Below the pieces are notes generated by a model that did not search any database, had not been told where the DNA came from, and saw only the letters and a program-made list of their open reading frames with translations. Source: Nocardia sp. CDC159 (GTDB taxonomy: Bacteria; Actinomycetota; Actinomycetes; Mycobacteriales; Mycobacteriaceae). From it: a stretch of DNA of 64,000 nt. Shown one piece after another: positions 6,982 to 16,164 of this stretch. Numbering within the stretch: the first letter of the stretch is position 1; each line of letters starts with the position of its first letter. The stretch spans positions 248,001 through 312,000 of the forward strand of contig NZ_JAMRXH010000008.1 of assembly GCF_023740735.1 (NCBI RefSeq). The letters run 5' to 3'. Made by a program: the position numbers and the translations under genes.

Positions 6982-9021
6982 GTGACGTCTCGAGGCCGGG
7001 CCCGCCTGGATCGCCGCTCGTTTCTGATCGCCCTCGGGGCGGTGCCGGTGGCCACCGCGCTGGTGGGCTGTTCGAAGGAATCGGCGCCCAAGGCGCAGTT
7101 GCACGGGCCGGATCTGTCGGGAGTGGACGAGGCCGTTCGGATCCAGGACGACCTGTATCGGCACATGAACGGCAAATGGCTGAAGGAGTATCAGCTGCCG
7201 CCGGACAAGACCAGCTTCGGCACCTTCGACGAGGTCGGCGATCGGGTGCTGGATCAGCTGCGCGCGGTGATCGACGGGATCAAGGATCCGAAGGACGGCA
7301 CGACCGAGCAGCAGATCCGCGATCTCTACGACGCCCGGCTGGATCTGGACACGATCGAGAAGCTGGGTCTGTCGCCGCTGCAGGGCATGTTCGACCAGAT
7401 CGATAAGGCCGCCACGAAACCCGATCTGGCGAAGGTGATGGGCGCACTGCCACTGGCCGGTCTGATGGGGCTCAGCATCACCGTCGACCGCAAGGATTCC
7501 AACGCGTATCTGCCCCAGGTCAGCCAGTCGGGCATCGGGATGAGCGAGCAGTACTATCGCAAACCCGAATTCGCGGAATACCTTTCGGCCTATCGGACGC
7601 TCTTGGAACGCCTGTCGGCCGGGGCCGGGTTCCCGGATCCGCAGGGTATGGCGCAGCGGGTGCTCGATCTCGAGACGCGCATCGCCGCGGGGTTCTGGGA
7701 CAACGTGCGCACCCGCGACACCGACGCCACCTACAACCTCGAGTCGTGGAACGGATTGGTCTCGCTCGCACCGACATTCGACTGGGACCCATGGCTGGCG
7801 GGCAGTACCAACCGACCGAAGGAGCTGTTCGAGAAGATCGTCGTCGGGCAGCCGTCGTTCGTGACCGCCGCGGGGCAGCTGTGGACCGAGGTGGACATCG
7901 CGATCTGGCGGGATTACCTGAAGCTCAGCCTGCTTCGCAAGTACGCCAAGTATCTGAAGAAGGATCTGTCCGACGCCAACTTCGATTATCAGAAGGCCAC
8001 CAGCGGAATTCAGCAGCGTCCCGAGCTGTGGAAGTCGGCAGTCGGAGTCGTCGACGGCAACCTCGGCGAACCGCTCGGAAAGCTGTACGTGGAAAAGTAT
8101 TTCCCGCCCGAGGCCAAGGACCGAGCCAAGGAACTGGTGGACAACCTGATGGCCGCCTACCGGGAGAACTTCCGCAACTCCACCTGGATGTCGCCGCAGA
8201 CCCGCGACGCGGCCATCGCGAAGCTGGACAAGATCACGACGAAGATCGGTTATCCGGACAAGTGGGTCGACTACTCCAAGGTGAAGGTGAGCCGCGGCAA
8301 ACTCGTCGAATCGATCCTGGCCATCGAGGCTTTCGAGTCGCAGCGCGCCATGGACCGCCTGGGCAAGCCGGTCGACAAAACCGAATGGGGCATGTCGCCC
8401 CAGACGGTCAACGCTTACTACGAGGCCACCTCGAACTCGATCAACTTCCCCGCCGCCATCCTGCAGGCGCCGTTCTTCGACAAGGACGCCGAGTCCGCGG
8501 TCAACTACGGCGCCATCGGCGCGATCATCGGGCACGAGATCGGGCACGGCTTCGACGATCAGGGCTCCAAGTACGACGGTGAGGGCAACCGCCGCGACTG
8601 GTGGACCACGCAGGATCGCGAGGCCTTCGACGCCAAGACCAAACAGGTCATCGCGCAGTACAACGCGCTGGTTCCGGAGGGCCTGGACCCAGGCCAGCAC
8701 GTCAACGGTGAACTCACCGTCGGCGAGAACCTCGCCGACCTGCGCGGCCTGCAGATCGCCCTCGCGGCCTTCCGCATCGAGGAGAAGAAGAACGGCCGCG
8801 ACAACCTCGACTACACGCCGATGTTCCAGGCCTGGGGCCGCAACTGGCGCGAGAAGCAGACCGAACAGAACCTCGAACAGCAGGTCGCCAACGACCCCCA
8901 CTCCCCCAATGAATTCCGCTGCAACCAGGTGGTCCGCAACCTGCCGGAGTTCTACTCGACCTTCGGCGTCAAGGACACCGACAAACTGTTCCTGCCCGAG
9001 GATCAGCGAGTCAGCCTCTAG
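6982..9021 (+). CDS. M13-family zinc metalloprotease, Tat-exported lipoprotein
   Basis: About 679 residues, full length for the neprilysin/PepO (M13) family. An N-terminal RRSFL twin-arginine motif (residues 11-15), a hydrophobic stretch and an LVGC lipobox (Cys about 30) indicate Tat export and lipid anchoring. The catalytic HEIGH zinc motif lies near residues 517-521 and the GENLADL motif, supplying the third zinc ligand, near 581-587. An AG-rich ribosome site (GGGAAGAGG) is six bases before GTG 6982; a TTG at 6976 directly abuts it and is less likely. M13 enzymes cut oligopeptides; mycobacterial Zmp1 is a relative. It appears monocistronic. Confidence 0.9.
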   Translation: MTSRGRARLDRRSFLIALGAVPVATALVGCSKESAPKAQLHGPDLSGVDEAVRIQDDLYRHMNGKWLKEYQLPPDKTSFGTFDEVGDRVLDQLRAVIDGIKDPKDGTTEQQIRDLYDARLDLDTIEKLGLSPLQGMFDQIDKAATKPDLAKVMGALPLAGLMGLSITVDRKDSNAYLPQVSQSGIGMSEQYYRKPEFAEYLSAYRTLLERLSAGAGFPDPQGMAQRVLDLETRIAAGFWDNVRTRDTDATYNLESWNGLVSLAPTFDWDPWLAGSTNRPKELFEKIVVGQPSFVTAAGQLWTEVDIAIWRDYLKLSLLRKYAKYLKKDLSDANFDYQKATSGIQQRPELWKSAVGVVDGNLGEPLGKLYVEKYFPPEAKDRAKELVDNLMAAYRENFRNSTWMSPQTRDAAIAKLDKITTKIGYPDKWVDYSKVKVSRGKLVESILAIEAFESQRAMDRLGKPVDKTEWGMSPQTVNAYYEATSNSINFPAAILQAPFFDKDAESAVNYGAIGAIIGHEIGHGFDDQGSKYDGEGNRRDWWTTQDREAFDAKTKQVIAQYNALVPEGLDPGQHVNGELTVGENLADLRGLQIALAAFRIEEKKNGRDNLDYTPMFQAWGRNWREKQTEQNLEQQVANDPHSPNEFRCNQVVRNLPEFYSTFGVKDTDKLFLPEDQRVSL

Positions 9022-9078
9022 CCCCCGTGACCGGTTACGCTGTGGAGGTCAGCAGGTCGGCCGGGAAGGAAGGACGCC

Positions 9079-9669
9079 GTGAGTGTCGCCCACGATCACC
9101 CCTTCGGGCCGTACACGATCTACGACCTGGATGCGTTACCGGACGAAGGTAAGGGTTACGAACTGGCTGACGGGTGGCTGATCCCCTTGTCGCCGAGCCC
9201 GCGCCACGACATGGCCGCAGACATCCTTCGTGACCGGTTTCGCTCCGCCGCCCGCGCGGCGGGCGTGAAGGTATACGTCCAGGCGCCGATGGATATCTCC
9301 ACCCCGGCGGGCGTTCGTAAACCCGGCGTGGGTGTCATCGACCGCGACGCGGCACGCACAGCCCATGAGGCCAACACCCGCACCTTCTATGGACGCGATC
9401 TGCTCCTGGTCGCCGAGGTGGTCTCGCGACGCAGCGGAAGCGAGCACGTCGACCGGGTCGACAAGCTCTACGACTACGCGAACGCGGGAATTCCCCAGTA
9501 CTGGATCATCGACCTCGAACCACATCCCCGGATCGAGGTACACACGCTGGTCGGCGGCGAATATGGTTCGCCCACAACGGTGCACGCGGGCAATATCCTG
9601 AATGTCGACTATCCGTTCCCCGTCAGCATCGACCCCGCGGAACTTCTGGACGTCGACAGCGCCTGGTGA
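9079..9669 (+). CDS. Uma2-family (DUF820) endonuclease-like protein
   Basis: 196 residues. Family features: GYELADGWLIPLSPSPRH near residues 28-45, RKPGVGVIDRD, then LLLVAEVVSRRSGSEHVDRV and KLYDYANAGIPQYWIIDLE, which hold the acidic/Lys residues of the PD-(D/E)XK core. GTG start at 9079 follows GGGAAGGAAGG. Its last 61 bases overlap the 3' end of the convergent sugar-porter gene. It is a distant paralogue of the Uma2 gene at 1413. Confidence 0.82.
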   Translation: MSVAHDHPFGPYTIYDLDALPDEGKGYELADGWLIPLSPSPRHDMAADILRDRFRSAARAAGVKVYVQAPMDISTPAGVRKPGVGVIDRDAARTAHEANTRTFYGRDLLLVAEVVSRRSGSEHVDRVDKLYDYANAGIPQYWIIDLEPHPRIEVHTLVGGEYGSPTTVHAGNILNVDYPFPVSIDPAELLDVDSAW

Positions 9670-11168
9670 GAATCCGAAACGTGGCTGGAGATGTTGCCGC
9701 GTAGCGGGAGGAAGGTGCCCTCGCGCAGGGATTGTTCGATGTCCTCGAGGGAATGGTTCTTGGTTTCGGGGACCAGGAAGAAGACGAAGACGAACGACAG
9801 GGCGTTGAATCCGGCGTAGAGGATGAAGGCGGGGCCGATGCCCAGGGTGTCGATGGTGGTCAGGGCGGTGAGGGTGAGGATGAGGTTGGAGCCCCAGAGG
9901 GCTACGGCGTGCAGGCTGGTGGCGCGGTCGCGGATGCTCAGCGGGTAGAGCTCGGAGCCGAGCAGCCAGCCGACCGCCTGTAGGCCCGCGGCGTTGCAGG
10001 CCATGTAGGCCAGCATGAGGGCCAGGGTGAGGTAGCGGTTGGGGTGGGAAGTGAGGACGAACAGGGCGCCGAAGCCGAACAGGAACAGGGTGGCTCCGGG
10101 GATGAGGCACAGCATCAGGCGGCGGCGCCCGACCACATCGACCAGGCGCTCGCCGACCGCGGTGAAGATCAGGTAGACCGTCGCGATGCCCAGGCCGGAC
10201 CAGGCGACCAGATGTGCGTCGAAGCCCGCGTCGCCGAGGATGGTGTGCGAGTAGTAGATCATCATCTCCAGCCCGGACAGCTGGGTGAACGCCGCGATGC
10301 CCAGACCCGCGATCAGCGCCGGGCGCACCCAGCGCTGGCGCAGATTCGCCCAGCCGCCACGGGATTCGGTGCGCTCCTGCTGGGTGATGGCCCAGATCTC
10401 CAGCGTCTCGCGGACCGCGATGGAACGATTCGGGCGCAGCTTGCGCAACACCACCCGGGCCTTGCCGACCGTGCCGTTCTCGATCAGCCAGCGCGGCGTC
10501 TCCGGCAGCCGCAGCATCGCCACGGCCAGCACCAGCGCGGGGAACACGGCGATGCCGATCATCCAGCGCCAGTCGTCGTTGGCCTCGAACGCGTCGCCCG
10601 CGAGCACGCTGACCAGGTTCGCCAGGAAGATGCCCACTCCGATGGCGATATTGAAGAAGGTGACCATCGCGCCGCGGCGGCGCGGCGGCGCGAGTTCGGC
10701 GATATAGGTCGGCACGATCTGCGAACAACCACCGACGGCCAGTCCGAGAAACAACCGGCAGGCGGCCATCATCCACTGGTTCACCGCCACCGAGCAGGCC
10801 ACCACGCCGAGGGCGAAGATGCAGGCGATGATGAAGATGGTCTTGCGGCGGCCCAGCGCCTTGGACAGCGTCCCGCCCACCAGCGCCCCGATCACCGCCC
10901 CGGCGAGGATGGCCGCGGTGACGATCTCCTGCCAGTCGTGGTCGATTCCCCATTGCGCCGACATCTTCGGCAGCGCACCGGAGATGATGCCGGTGTCGTA
11001 GCCGTAGAGCATGCCGCCCAGCGCGGCGAACAGCGCCACGATCAGCACATTGCGATGGGCGTTCAACTTCTCGTCGTGCGTCGGCCGCTCCGGCGGCGAG
11101 ATGACGATCTCGTACCCGTCGAGATTGCGGCGGCGCAGTCGCGGCAGGAGACCTTTGCGCCTGCCCAT
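9609..11168 (-). CDS. MFS sugar-porter family transporter
   Basis: 519 residues with about 12 membrane helices, the size of the sugar porter family (MFS). Signature motifs are visible: GYDTGIISGAL in the first helix region, GRRKT after helix 2, PETPRWL before the central loop, GRRR after helix 8 and PETKNHSLEDIE after helix 12. ATG at 11168 follows GAGGTGAGG; an ATG 21 bases upstream is possible but has no ribosome site. The substrate is probably a monosaccharide, polyol or organic acid, not predictable here. The 3' end overlaps the convergent Uma2 gene by 61 bases. Confidence 0.88.
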   Translation of the reverse strand: MGRRKGLLPRLRRRNLDGYEIVISPPERPTHDEKLNAHRNVLIVALFAALGGMLYGYDTGIISGALPKMSAQWGIDHDWQEIVTAAILAGAVIGALVGGTLSKALGRRKTIFIIACIFALGVVACSVAVNQWMMAACRLFLGLAVGGCSQIVPTYIAELAPPRRRGAMVTFFNIAIGVGIFLANLVSVLAGDAFEANDDWRWMIGIAVFPALVLAVAMLRLPETPRWLIENGTVGKARVVLRKLRPNRSIAVRETLEIWAITQQERTESRGGWANLRQRWVRPALIAGLGIAAFTQLSGLEMMIYYSHTILGDAGFDAHLVAWSGLGIATVYLIFTAVGERLVDVVGRRRLMLCLIPGATLFLFGFGALFVLTSHPNRYLTLALMLAYMACNAAGLQAVGWLLGSELYPLSIRDRATSLHAVALWGSNLILTLTALTTIDTLGIGPAFILYAGFNALSFVFVFFLVPETKNHSLEDIEQSLREGTFLPLRGNISSHVSDSHQALSTSRSSAGSMLTGNG

Positions 11169-11548
11169 GGTCCTCACCTCGCCAGCCATGCACTCCAGTC
11201 GAACGCCGACCCCCCGGACAGCGCAAACCGAGCGGTTGATAATTCCAGCTGAGAGCAACTGTCGAACCGGCGATGACTAGCGCGGGAGGTGAACGTCCGG
11301 CCGTATTGTGATTTTGGCCTCTTCCCGCCCGCGCCCGGCGTTTCGCCCGGCTCCTTGCGCCCCTCGCCCCGGTCTGCTGAGCTGTGACCGTCGTCTCGGC
11401 CGGGACCCGGCCGAATCCGGGGCAGGTCGGCGCACCGCGCATCCGGATACCATCGGTCCCGAAAGCCAGTGACACTCAGCGGGTTCCGGTATGAGCGGCG
11501 CAACGCCCCACGGTGACATGGGAATACGAGACGAAAGGTCAACCGGCG
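11169..11548. other. Divergent intergenic region, no gene seen
   Basis: 380 bases between the sugar-porter gene and the AIM24 gene. Both promoters must lie here, but I see no clear hexamers, repeat or RNA gene. Long frames crossing it are high-GC artefacts. Confidence 0.4.
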
Positions 11549-12223
11549 ATGCGTAGTTCGTTCTTCGGCAATCTGGAGCAGGGACAGGTCTCGGGGCAGT
11601 TCGCCCTGCAGAACCCCAAAATGCTGCGCGTACACCTCGATGGCGATGTGCTGGCCCGGCAGGGCGCCATGGTGGCGTTCCAGGGACAGATGGACTTCAA
11701 CTACCAGGGCGCCGGCGGTATCGGCAAGTTCATCAAGAAGGCGGTGACCGGCGAGGGCGTACCGCTGATGCGGGTCACGGGCCAGGGTGCGCTGTACCTC
11801 GCGCACAACGCCGACGACATCCACCTGTTCTATCTGGAGAACGAGGGCATCACCGTCAACGGCGAGAACGTGCTGGCCTACGAGCCGCAGCTGGCGTCGA
11901 ACATCCAGCGCGTGCAGGGGGCGGGAATGGCCGCGGGCGGCCTGTTCAACACCACCCTGCACGGCACCGGCTGGGTCGCGGTCACCACCCACGGCGCACC
12001 CGTGATGCTCGACGCGAGCCGCGCCCCCACCTTCGCCGACGGCCAGTCCGCCGTGGCGTGGAGCACCAGTCTGCAGGTGGGGGTCAACCGGACGTTCAAG
12101 GTGGGTGCGCTGATCGGCCGCGGCAGCGGCGAGGCCGCGCAGCTGGCCTTCCGCGGCCAGGGTTTCGTCCTGGTCCAGGCCAGCGAGGGACCGACCGTGC
12201 CGCCGCACACCCACAACAACTGA
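11549..12223 (+). CDS. AIM24-family protein
   Basis: 224 residues, matching the AIM24/TIGR00266-like family of beta-rich proteins of unsettled function. Characteristic features are the glycine-rich VTGQGALYLAHNADDIHLF and GENVLAYEPQL segments and a final FRGQGFVLVQASEG, as in family members that form trimeric beta-prisms. ATG at 11549 (MRSSFFGNL) follows GAAAGG; the frame is open 36 bases further upstream. The stop lies nine bases from the stop of the convergent debranching-enzyme gene. Confidence 0.8.
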   Translation: MRSSFFGNLEQGQVSGQFALQNPKMLRVHLDGDVLARQGAMVAFQGQMDFNYQGAGGIGKFIKKAVTGEGVPLMRVTGQGALYLAHNADDIHLFYLENEGITVNGENVLAYEPQLASNIQRVQGAGMAAGGLFNTTLHGTGWVAVTTHGAPVMLDASRAPTFADGQSAVAWSTSLQVGVNRTFKVGALIGRGSGEAAQLAFRGQGFVLVQASEGPTVPPHTHNN

Positions 12224-12232
12224 AGCCGCGGC

Positions 12233-14356
12233 CTAGTGCGTGATCAGCCGCCAGTCCTCGGGCAGGTCGGAGGCCACCACATGGTCGCCGTCGACGGCCA
12301 GATCGATCACCGCACCACCCAGGCGCAGATCGGTGAGCTCCACCCGACCCCAGCGCCGGGGCAGATGCGGCAGCACGGTCAGCTTCCGGTGCGGCACATC
12401 GGGATCCAGGCCGAGGAACGAACGCACCAGCAGCAGCGGTGCGGCGCTGGCCCACGCCTGCGGTGAACAGGAGGTCGGATAGGGCACCGGCGCGGAGAAT
12501 CTGGATCTCGGGAAACCACAGAACAATTCGGGCAACCGGCCGCCGAAGGCCGCCGCCGCGTCCAGCAGCCCGTCGGCCAGCCGGGTGGCCAGCTCGACCG
12601 CGCCGGGAATGTGGCGGTAGCGCAGCAGTCCGGCCACCGCGATGGCGGTGTCGTGCGGCCAGATCGAACCGTTGTGGTAACTCATCGGATTGAACGCGCC
12701 CATCTTGGACGACAAGGTGCGCAAACCGAATCCGCAATCCATCTCCGGCTTCGCCAGATGCGCGATGAGCTGCGCGGCGTGCTCGTCGGGCACGATGCCC
12801 GACCACAGGCAGTGGCCCACATTGCTGGTCAGCGCGTCGACCCGGCGCTTACCGCGATCCAATGCGACGGCGTACCAGCCCTTTTCGGGCATCCAGAACG
12901 CCTCGGCGAATTTGGTGCGCAGCGCCGAGGCCCGGTCCCGCAGCCTGGTGGCCACCGCGGTCTCGCCGAACTCCTCGGCCAGGTCGGCCCGTGCCAGCAG
13001 CGCCGCGTACTGATAGCCCTGCACCTCGCACAGCGCGATCGGCGCCTCGGCCAGGTGCCCTACGGCATCGTTGATGCCGTCGAAGCTGTCCTTCCAGCCC
13101 TGATTGATCAGGCCGCGGTCGGTGGCGCGCTGATATTCGAGGAAGCCGTCGCCGTCGCGATCGCCGAAATGGGTCATCCAGTCCAGCGCCGCGTCGGCGG
13201 CGGGCAACAGGGCGTGCACGGCCTCCGAGGACGCGCCCCAGCGCCGCGCCTCGGCCAGCAGCATGACGAAAAGCGGTGTGGCGTCGACGGTTCCGTAGTA
13301 GACCTCGCCGCCCAGCACCAGGCTGTTGGAGGGACCACGCCGGATCTCGTGCATGATCCGACCCGGCTCCTCCTCGGTCAGCGGATCCATCCGCTGCCCC
13401 TGCATCTCGGCCAGCTGCTGCATGGTGCCCAGCGCCAGGCCCACGTCCAGCGGCAGTGCCATCCAGGCGGTGAGCAGGCTGTCGCGGCCGAACAGGGTCA
13501 TGAACCACGGCGCTCCGGCCGCGACGAAGGTGCGGCCCTCGCGGTCGGAGTCGTGGATCTGCAGCGCGCCCAGATCGCTCTCGGTGCGCTGTAGCACCGC
13601 CGTCAGCAGCGGATCGCCGGTGGTCAGCTTGGTGGCGGTATCGCGCCAAGCCTCGATCTTGCGGCCGGGCTCGCTCGATCCGTAGTGCTCGCCCGGGCGC
13701 AGCGGCAGATGCACGCGCTGATTCGCCGTGGTCGGCTGGGCCAGGATCTCGGTCTGCCAGCGGCCGCCGGCCGGGACCACCACCCGCCAGGACAGCGATC
13801 CCGGCAGCACGATCGGCGGCTCCGACGACGACACCGCCAGTCCCCGCGCCCGATCCGAGCGGTCGTTGAGCAGCAGCTCGTTGTCGGTGACCAGAACCTC
13901 GGCGCGGCCGTGCCCGGCGCGGCCCTCCTTGACCGCGAACAGGTCCACGAAATCGGCGTCGGCGTGCAGCTCCAGCGCGACCGCCGTCGCCTCCCGGCCG
14001 AGGTTCTCCAGCGTCACCGTCTCGCGCAGTCCGTCAGCGACCAGTCGCTCGCGGACCACGAGCAGCGTGCTGTCGGCTGCGCCGGCCCGTGGGGGCCGGC
14101 GCAGGATGAACCGCGCGGTGAATGCCTCCGGGCTCAGCACCGACAGCGGCTCCGGCCGCTGCCCGTCAACACGCAGCTCCCATCGCGACACCACCCGCGC
14201 GTCACGATAGAACAGCCCGTGCGCCGTTCCCGGTTCCACATCACCGACGCGGTCCGACAGGCAGAAGGTGCTCCCCTCCACCAGAGTGACCGCCCCGCCG
14301 GGGCCGCCCACGGTCGATGGCTCCCCGGCATTCAATGCGGCGGGCGCTCCGTTCAC
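12233..14356 (-). CDS. Amylo-alpha-1,6-glucosidase / glycogen-debranching-type glycoside hydrolase
   Basis: 707 residues. The N-terminal 200 residues form the glycogen-debranching N-terminal domain (GLFYRDARVVSRWELRV near residue 48). The C-terminal part is an (alpha/alpha)6-barrel with FGRDSLLTAWMALPL, NQGWKDSFDGI and NGSIWPHDTAIAVAGLLRY, typical of GH63/GDE-like enzymes. It probably cleaves alpha-1,6 branches or another alpha-glucan. Its GTG start overlaps the stop of the upstream glycosyltransferase gene by four bases, so they form one operon, downstream of a CIRCE operator at 15683-15709. Confidence 0.87.
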   Translation of the reverse strand: MNGAPAALNAGEPSTVGGPGGAVTLVEGSTFCLSDRVGDVEPGTAHGLFYRDARVVSRWELRVDGQRPEPLSVLSPEAFTARFILRRPPRAGAADSTLLVVRERLVADGLRETVTLENLGREATAVALELHADADFVDLFAVKEGRAGHGRAEVLVTDNELLLNDRSDRARGLAVSSSEPPIVLPGSLSWRVVVPAGGRWQTEILAQPTTANQRVHLPLRPGEHYGSSEPGRKIEAWRDTATKLTTGDPLLTAVLQRTESDLGALQIHDSDREGRTFVAAGAPWFMTLFGRDSLLTAWMALPLDVGLALGTMQQLAEMQGQRMDPLTEEEPGRIMHEIRRGPSNSLVLGGEVYYGTVDATPLFVMLLAEARRWGASSEAVHALLPAADAALDWMTHFGDRDGDGFLEYQRATDRGLINQGWKDSFDGINDAVGHLAEAPIALCEVQGYQYAALLARADLAEEFGETAVATRLRDRASALRTKFAEAFWMPEKGWYAVALDRGKRRVDALTSNVGHCLWSGIVPDEHAAQLIAHLAKPEMDCGFGLRTLSSKMGAFNPMSYHNGSIWPHDTAIAVAGLLRYRHIPGAVELATRLADGLLDAAAAFGGRLPELFCGFPRSRFSAPVPYPTSCSPQAWASAAPLLLVRSFLGLDPDVPHRKLTVLPHLPRRWGRVELTDLRLGGAVIDLAVDGDHVVASDLPEDWRLITH

Positions 14357-15654
14357 GCACTATCTCCTTCCATGGCATCGGAGGTGTCTGCCGTCACCAC
14401 CCCGGCCACTCGCCGAGTCGCGGCCAACGGACGGGCCTGAGTCGTCTCCGGAACTATCGCCGGAACGTGCCCGGCCGCAACAGCGCTCGCAGTGGCGTGC
14501 CCGCTCGGAAGGTTCCAGGTGCGGATCGTGGTGGTGCCACGCGCGGGACGGGCCTTGCGCAACACCCGCCGATACACGTTCTCGTACCCGCGCCCGAGGG
14601 TGTCGACACCGAAGTTGCGCATAACGTGATCTCGGCACGCCTGCGGGTCGTAGTCCTGGACTTCCTTGACGGCCACGGGCAACTCGGCCGGATCGTCACA
14701 GATGCGACCGGTGATCCCGTCGACGATCACCTCGGCGACGGCGCCGCCGCGCAACGCCACCACGGGCGTGCCGCACACCATCGCCTCGATCATCACCATT
14801 CCGAACGGTTCCTCCCACTGCACCGGGAACAGCAGACACTTGGCTTCGGACAACAGTTTTCGTTTGGCGGCGGAATCGGCCATGCCGAACAGTTGGTCTC
14901 GTTCGGTCAACAGCGGCCGCACCGCCCGATCGAAATACGCTCTCTCGGGTGGTTCGCTGCACTTTCCGGCGAGCACCAGCGGCAGATTGGCCGCGTGCGC
15001 CGCCTCCAGCGCCAGATGGGGCGCCTTGCATTCGGTGAACCGGCCCAAGAACAAAGCGTAGTCGCTCTTCTCGGTTTGGAAAGGCCAATCCTCGACTCGC
15101 AGGCAATTGTGTACCCGGCCCGCCCAGTTGAGGTCCGGTGCGAGCGATTTCTGCCGATCGCTGATCGCGACCAGCGCCACGTCCTCGCCGAGTTCGCGGT
15201 AGTACATGTACGGATCGCCGTCGACCGGCCCGTGCACCGTCACCACGGTGGGTAGCCCGAGGTCCCGGTAGAACGGAGCGTTGAGCGGACCGGCGAAGGT
15301 GTGATCGTGCACCAGATCGATCCCCTCGCGGGCCATGACCTGCTCTAGCGCGCGGCGCGCCTTCAACGCGTGCACGACCTCGGGGAACGGATCGCCCAGG
15401 CGGTCGGCCTGGATGCCGTCCCAGACCGAAATGAACCGCTGCGCCCTGGTGCCGGGCTCGCCGGCGCCCAGCAGCGTGACGTGGTGGCCTCGATCCACCA
15501 GTGCGTCGACCAGATCGGCGACCACGGCCTCGACCCCGCCGTACGCCTTGGGCGGTACGTCGAAGTAGGGCGGAACAATCATTGCGATGCGGAACTTTTC
15601 GCCGCGGTCGGCCGCGTCGAACGATGCGATATGCGCCGAGAACTCTGCGCTCAT
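14353..15654 (-). CDS. GT4-type glycosyltransferase
   Basis: 433 residues. The N-terminal Rossmann half has the PPKAYGGVEAVV glycine-rich loop typical of GT4 enzymes (sucrose/trehalose synthase-like fold). The C-terminal half carries the E-x7-E nucleotide-sugar motif in EEPFGMVMIEAM. A proline/alanine-rich tail of about 60 residues follows the catalytic core. ATG 15654 follows GGAGGAAAAGGG. Coupled to the debranching enzyme, it probably makes or remodels an alpha-glucan or a glucosyl storage/compatible compound. The CIRCE element 28 bases before the start codon suggests heat-shock (HrcA) control. Confidence 0.87.
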   Translation of the reverse strand: MSAEFSAHIASFDAADRGEKFRIAMIVPPYFDVPPKAYGGVEAVVADLVDALVDRGHHVTLLGAGEPGTRAQRFISVWDGIQADRLGDPFPEVVHALKARRALEQVMAREGIDLVHDHTFAGPLNAPFYRDLGLPTVVTVHGPVDGDPYMYYRELGEDVALVAISDRQKSLAPDLNWAGRVHNCLRVEDWPFQTEKSDYALFLGRFTECKAPHLALEAAHAANLPLVLAGKCSEPPERAYFDRAVRPLLTERDQLFGMADSAAKRKLLSEAKCLLFPVQWEEPFGMVMIEAMVCGTPVVALRGGAVAEVIVDGITGRICDDPAELPVAVKEVQDYDPQACRDHVMRNFGVDTLGRGYENVYRRVLRKARPARGTTTIRTWNLPSGHATASAVAAGHVPAIVPETTQARPLAATRRVAGVVTADTSDAMEGDSA

Positions 15655-15682
15655 GACCCTTTTCCTCCTGGGACACAAACCG

Positions 15683-15709
15683 TTAGCACTCAGGTGTACC
15701 GAGTGCCAA
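15683..15709 (-). promoter_or_regulatory. CIRCE (HrcA) operator with overlapping promoter
   Basis: TTAGCACTC-N9-GAGTGCCAA, one mismatch from the CIRCE consensus TTAGCACTC-N9-GAGTGCTAA. On the coding (minus) strand a CATAAT -10 (15709-15714) touches the operator, with TTCCGA (15732-15737) 17 bases upstream. The operator is thus placed at the expected transcription start, 28 bases before the glycosyltransferase ATG. CIRCE is normally found upstream of groES/groEL and hrcA/dnaJ. Confidence 0.8.
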
Positions 15710-15829
15710 TTATGGCGACCGTCGCGCCCGTTCGGAAGATCGAGTTCTCCGTGCGGAAGTCGAGGCTGAGTTGCCTGTCGCTGCACCCGCGCAGCACCGA
15801 ATCGCCCTCGCACTGAGGAGGGTTCGACA

Positions 15830-16160
15830 ATGAAGCCTGCCCGGACGTTTCGGTACCGCTGGGGGCACGCGCGGCGGTCCTCGCCCTGGCCGGCGCACTC
15901 GCCGTGACCTTTGGCCGGTTATGTTTCGGGTTCTGCTGAATCCGGCTCCGGCGACGATGCCGTGGTGGTCGACCATGCGCGTGGCGCCACCACGGTCCAC
16001 GGCACCCCGAAACGCCTCGTCGCGCTGGGCAGCCATGGGCTCGTCACCACTGTAGCGCTTGGCGTGACATCTGTCGGGTATATCGACAATGCCGGGGCGA
16101 TGGTGCGCACTCCATCGCCGCGGCTCTCAAACCCGTTGCCCCGCAGATGAAACCGGATGG
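15830..16160 (+). pseudogene. Decayed siderophore/iron ABC transporter substrate-binding lipoprotein
   Basis: A good ribosome site (GGAGG) and ATG at 15830 start a reading frame whose signal peptide is frameshifted. The hydrophobic segment lies in one frame and the mature start (GSAESGSGDDAVVVDHARG) in another, which ends near 16150. The mature part, TVHGTPKRLVALGSHGLVTTVALGVTSVGYIDN, aligns well with the intact binding protein at 43100-44107 (VIEGTPQRVVTIGTQWLDAAVALGITPVGYL). After about 95 residues the sequence jumps to an AALKP-like segment and stops, so most of the gene is deleted. It is an iron-siderophore binding protein remnant at the edge of the siderophore locus. Confidence 0.75.
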
Positions 16161-16164
16161 GCGG

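Noticed and set aside
6787..8901. 704-codon open frame antisense to the M13 protease
   Set aside because: It lies exactly opposite a clear metalloprotease with HEIGH and lipobox. Its translation has no domain and follows the usual antisense bias of high-GC genes.
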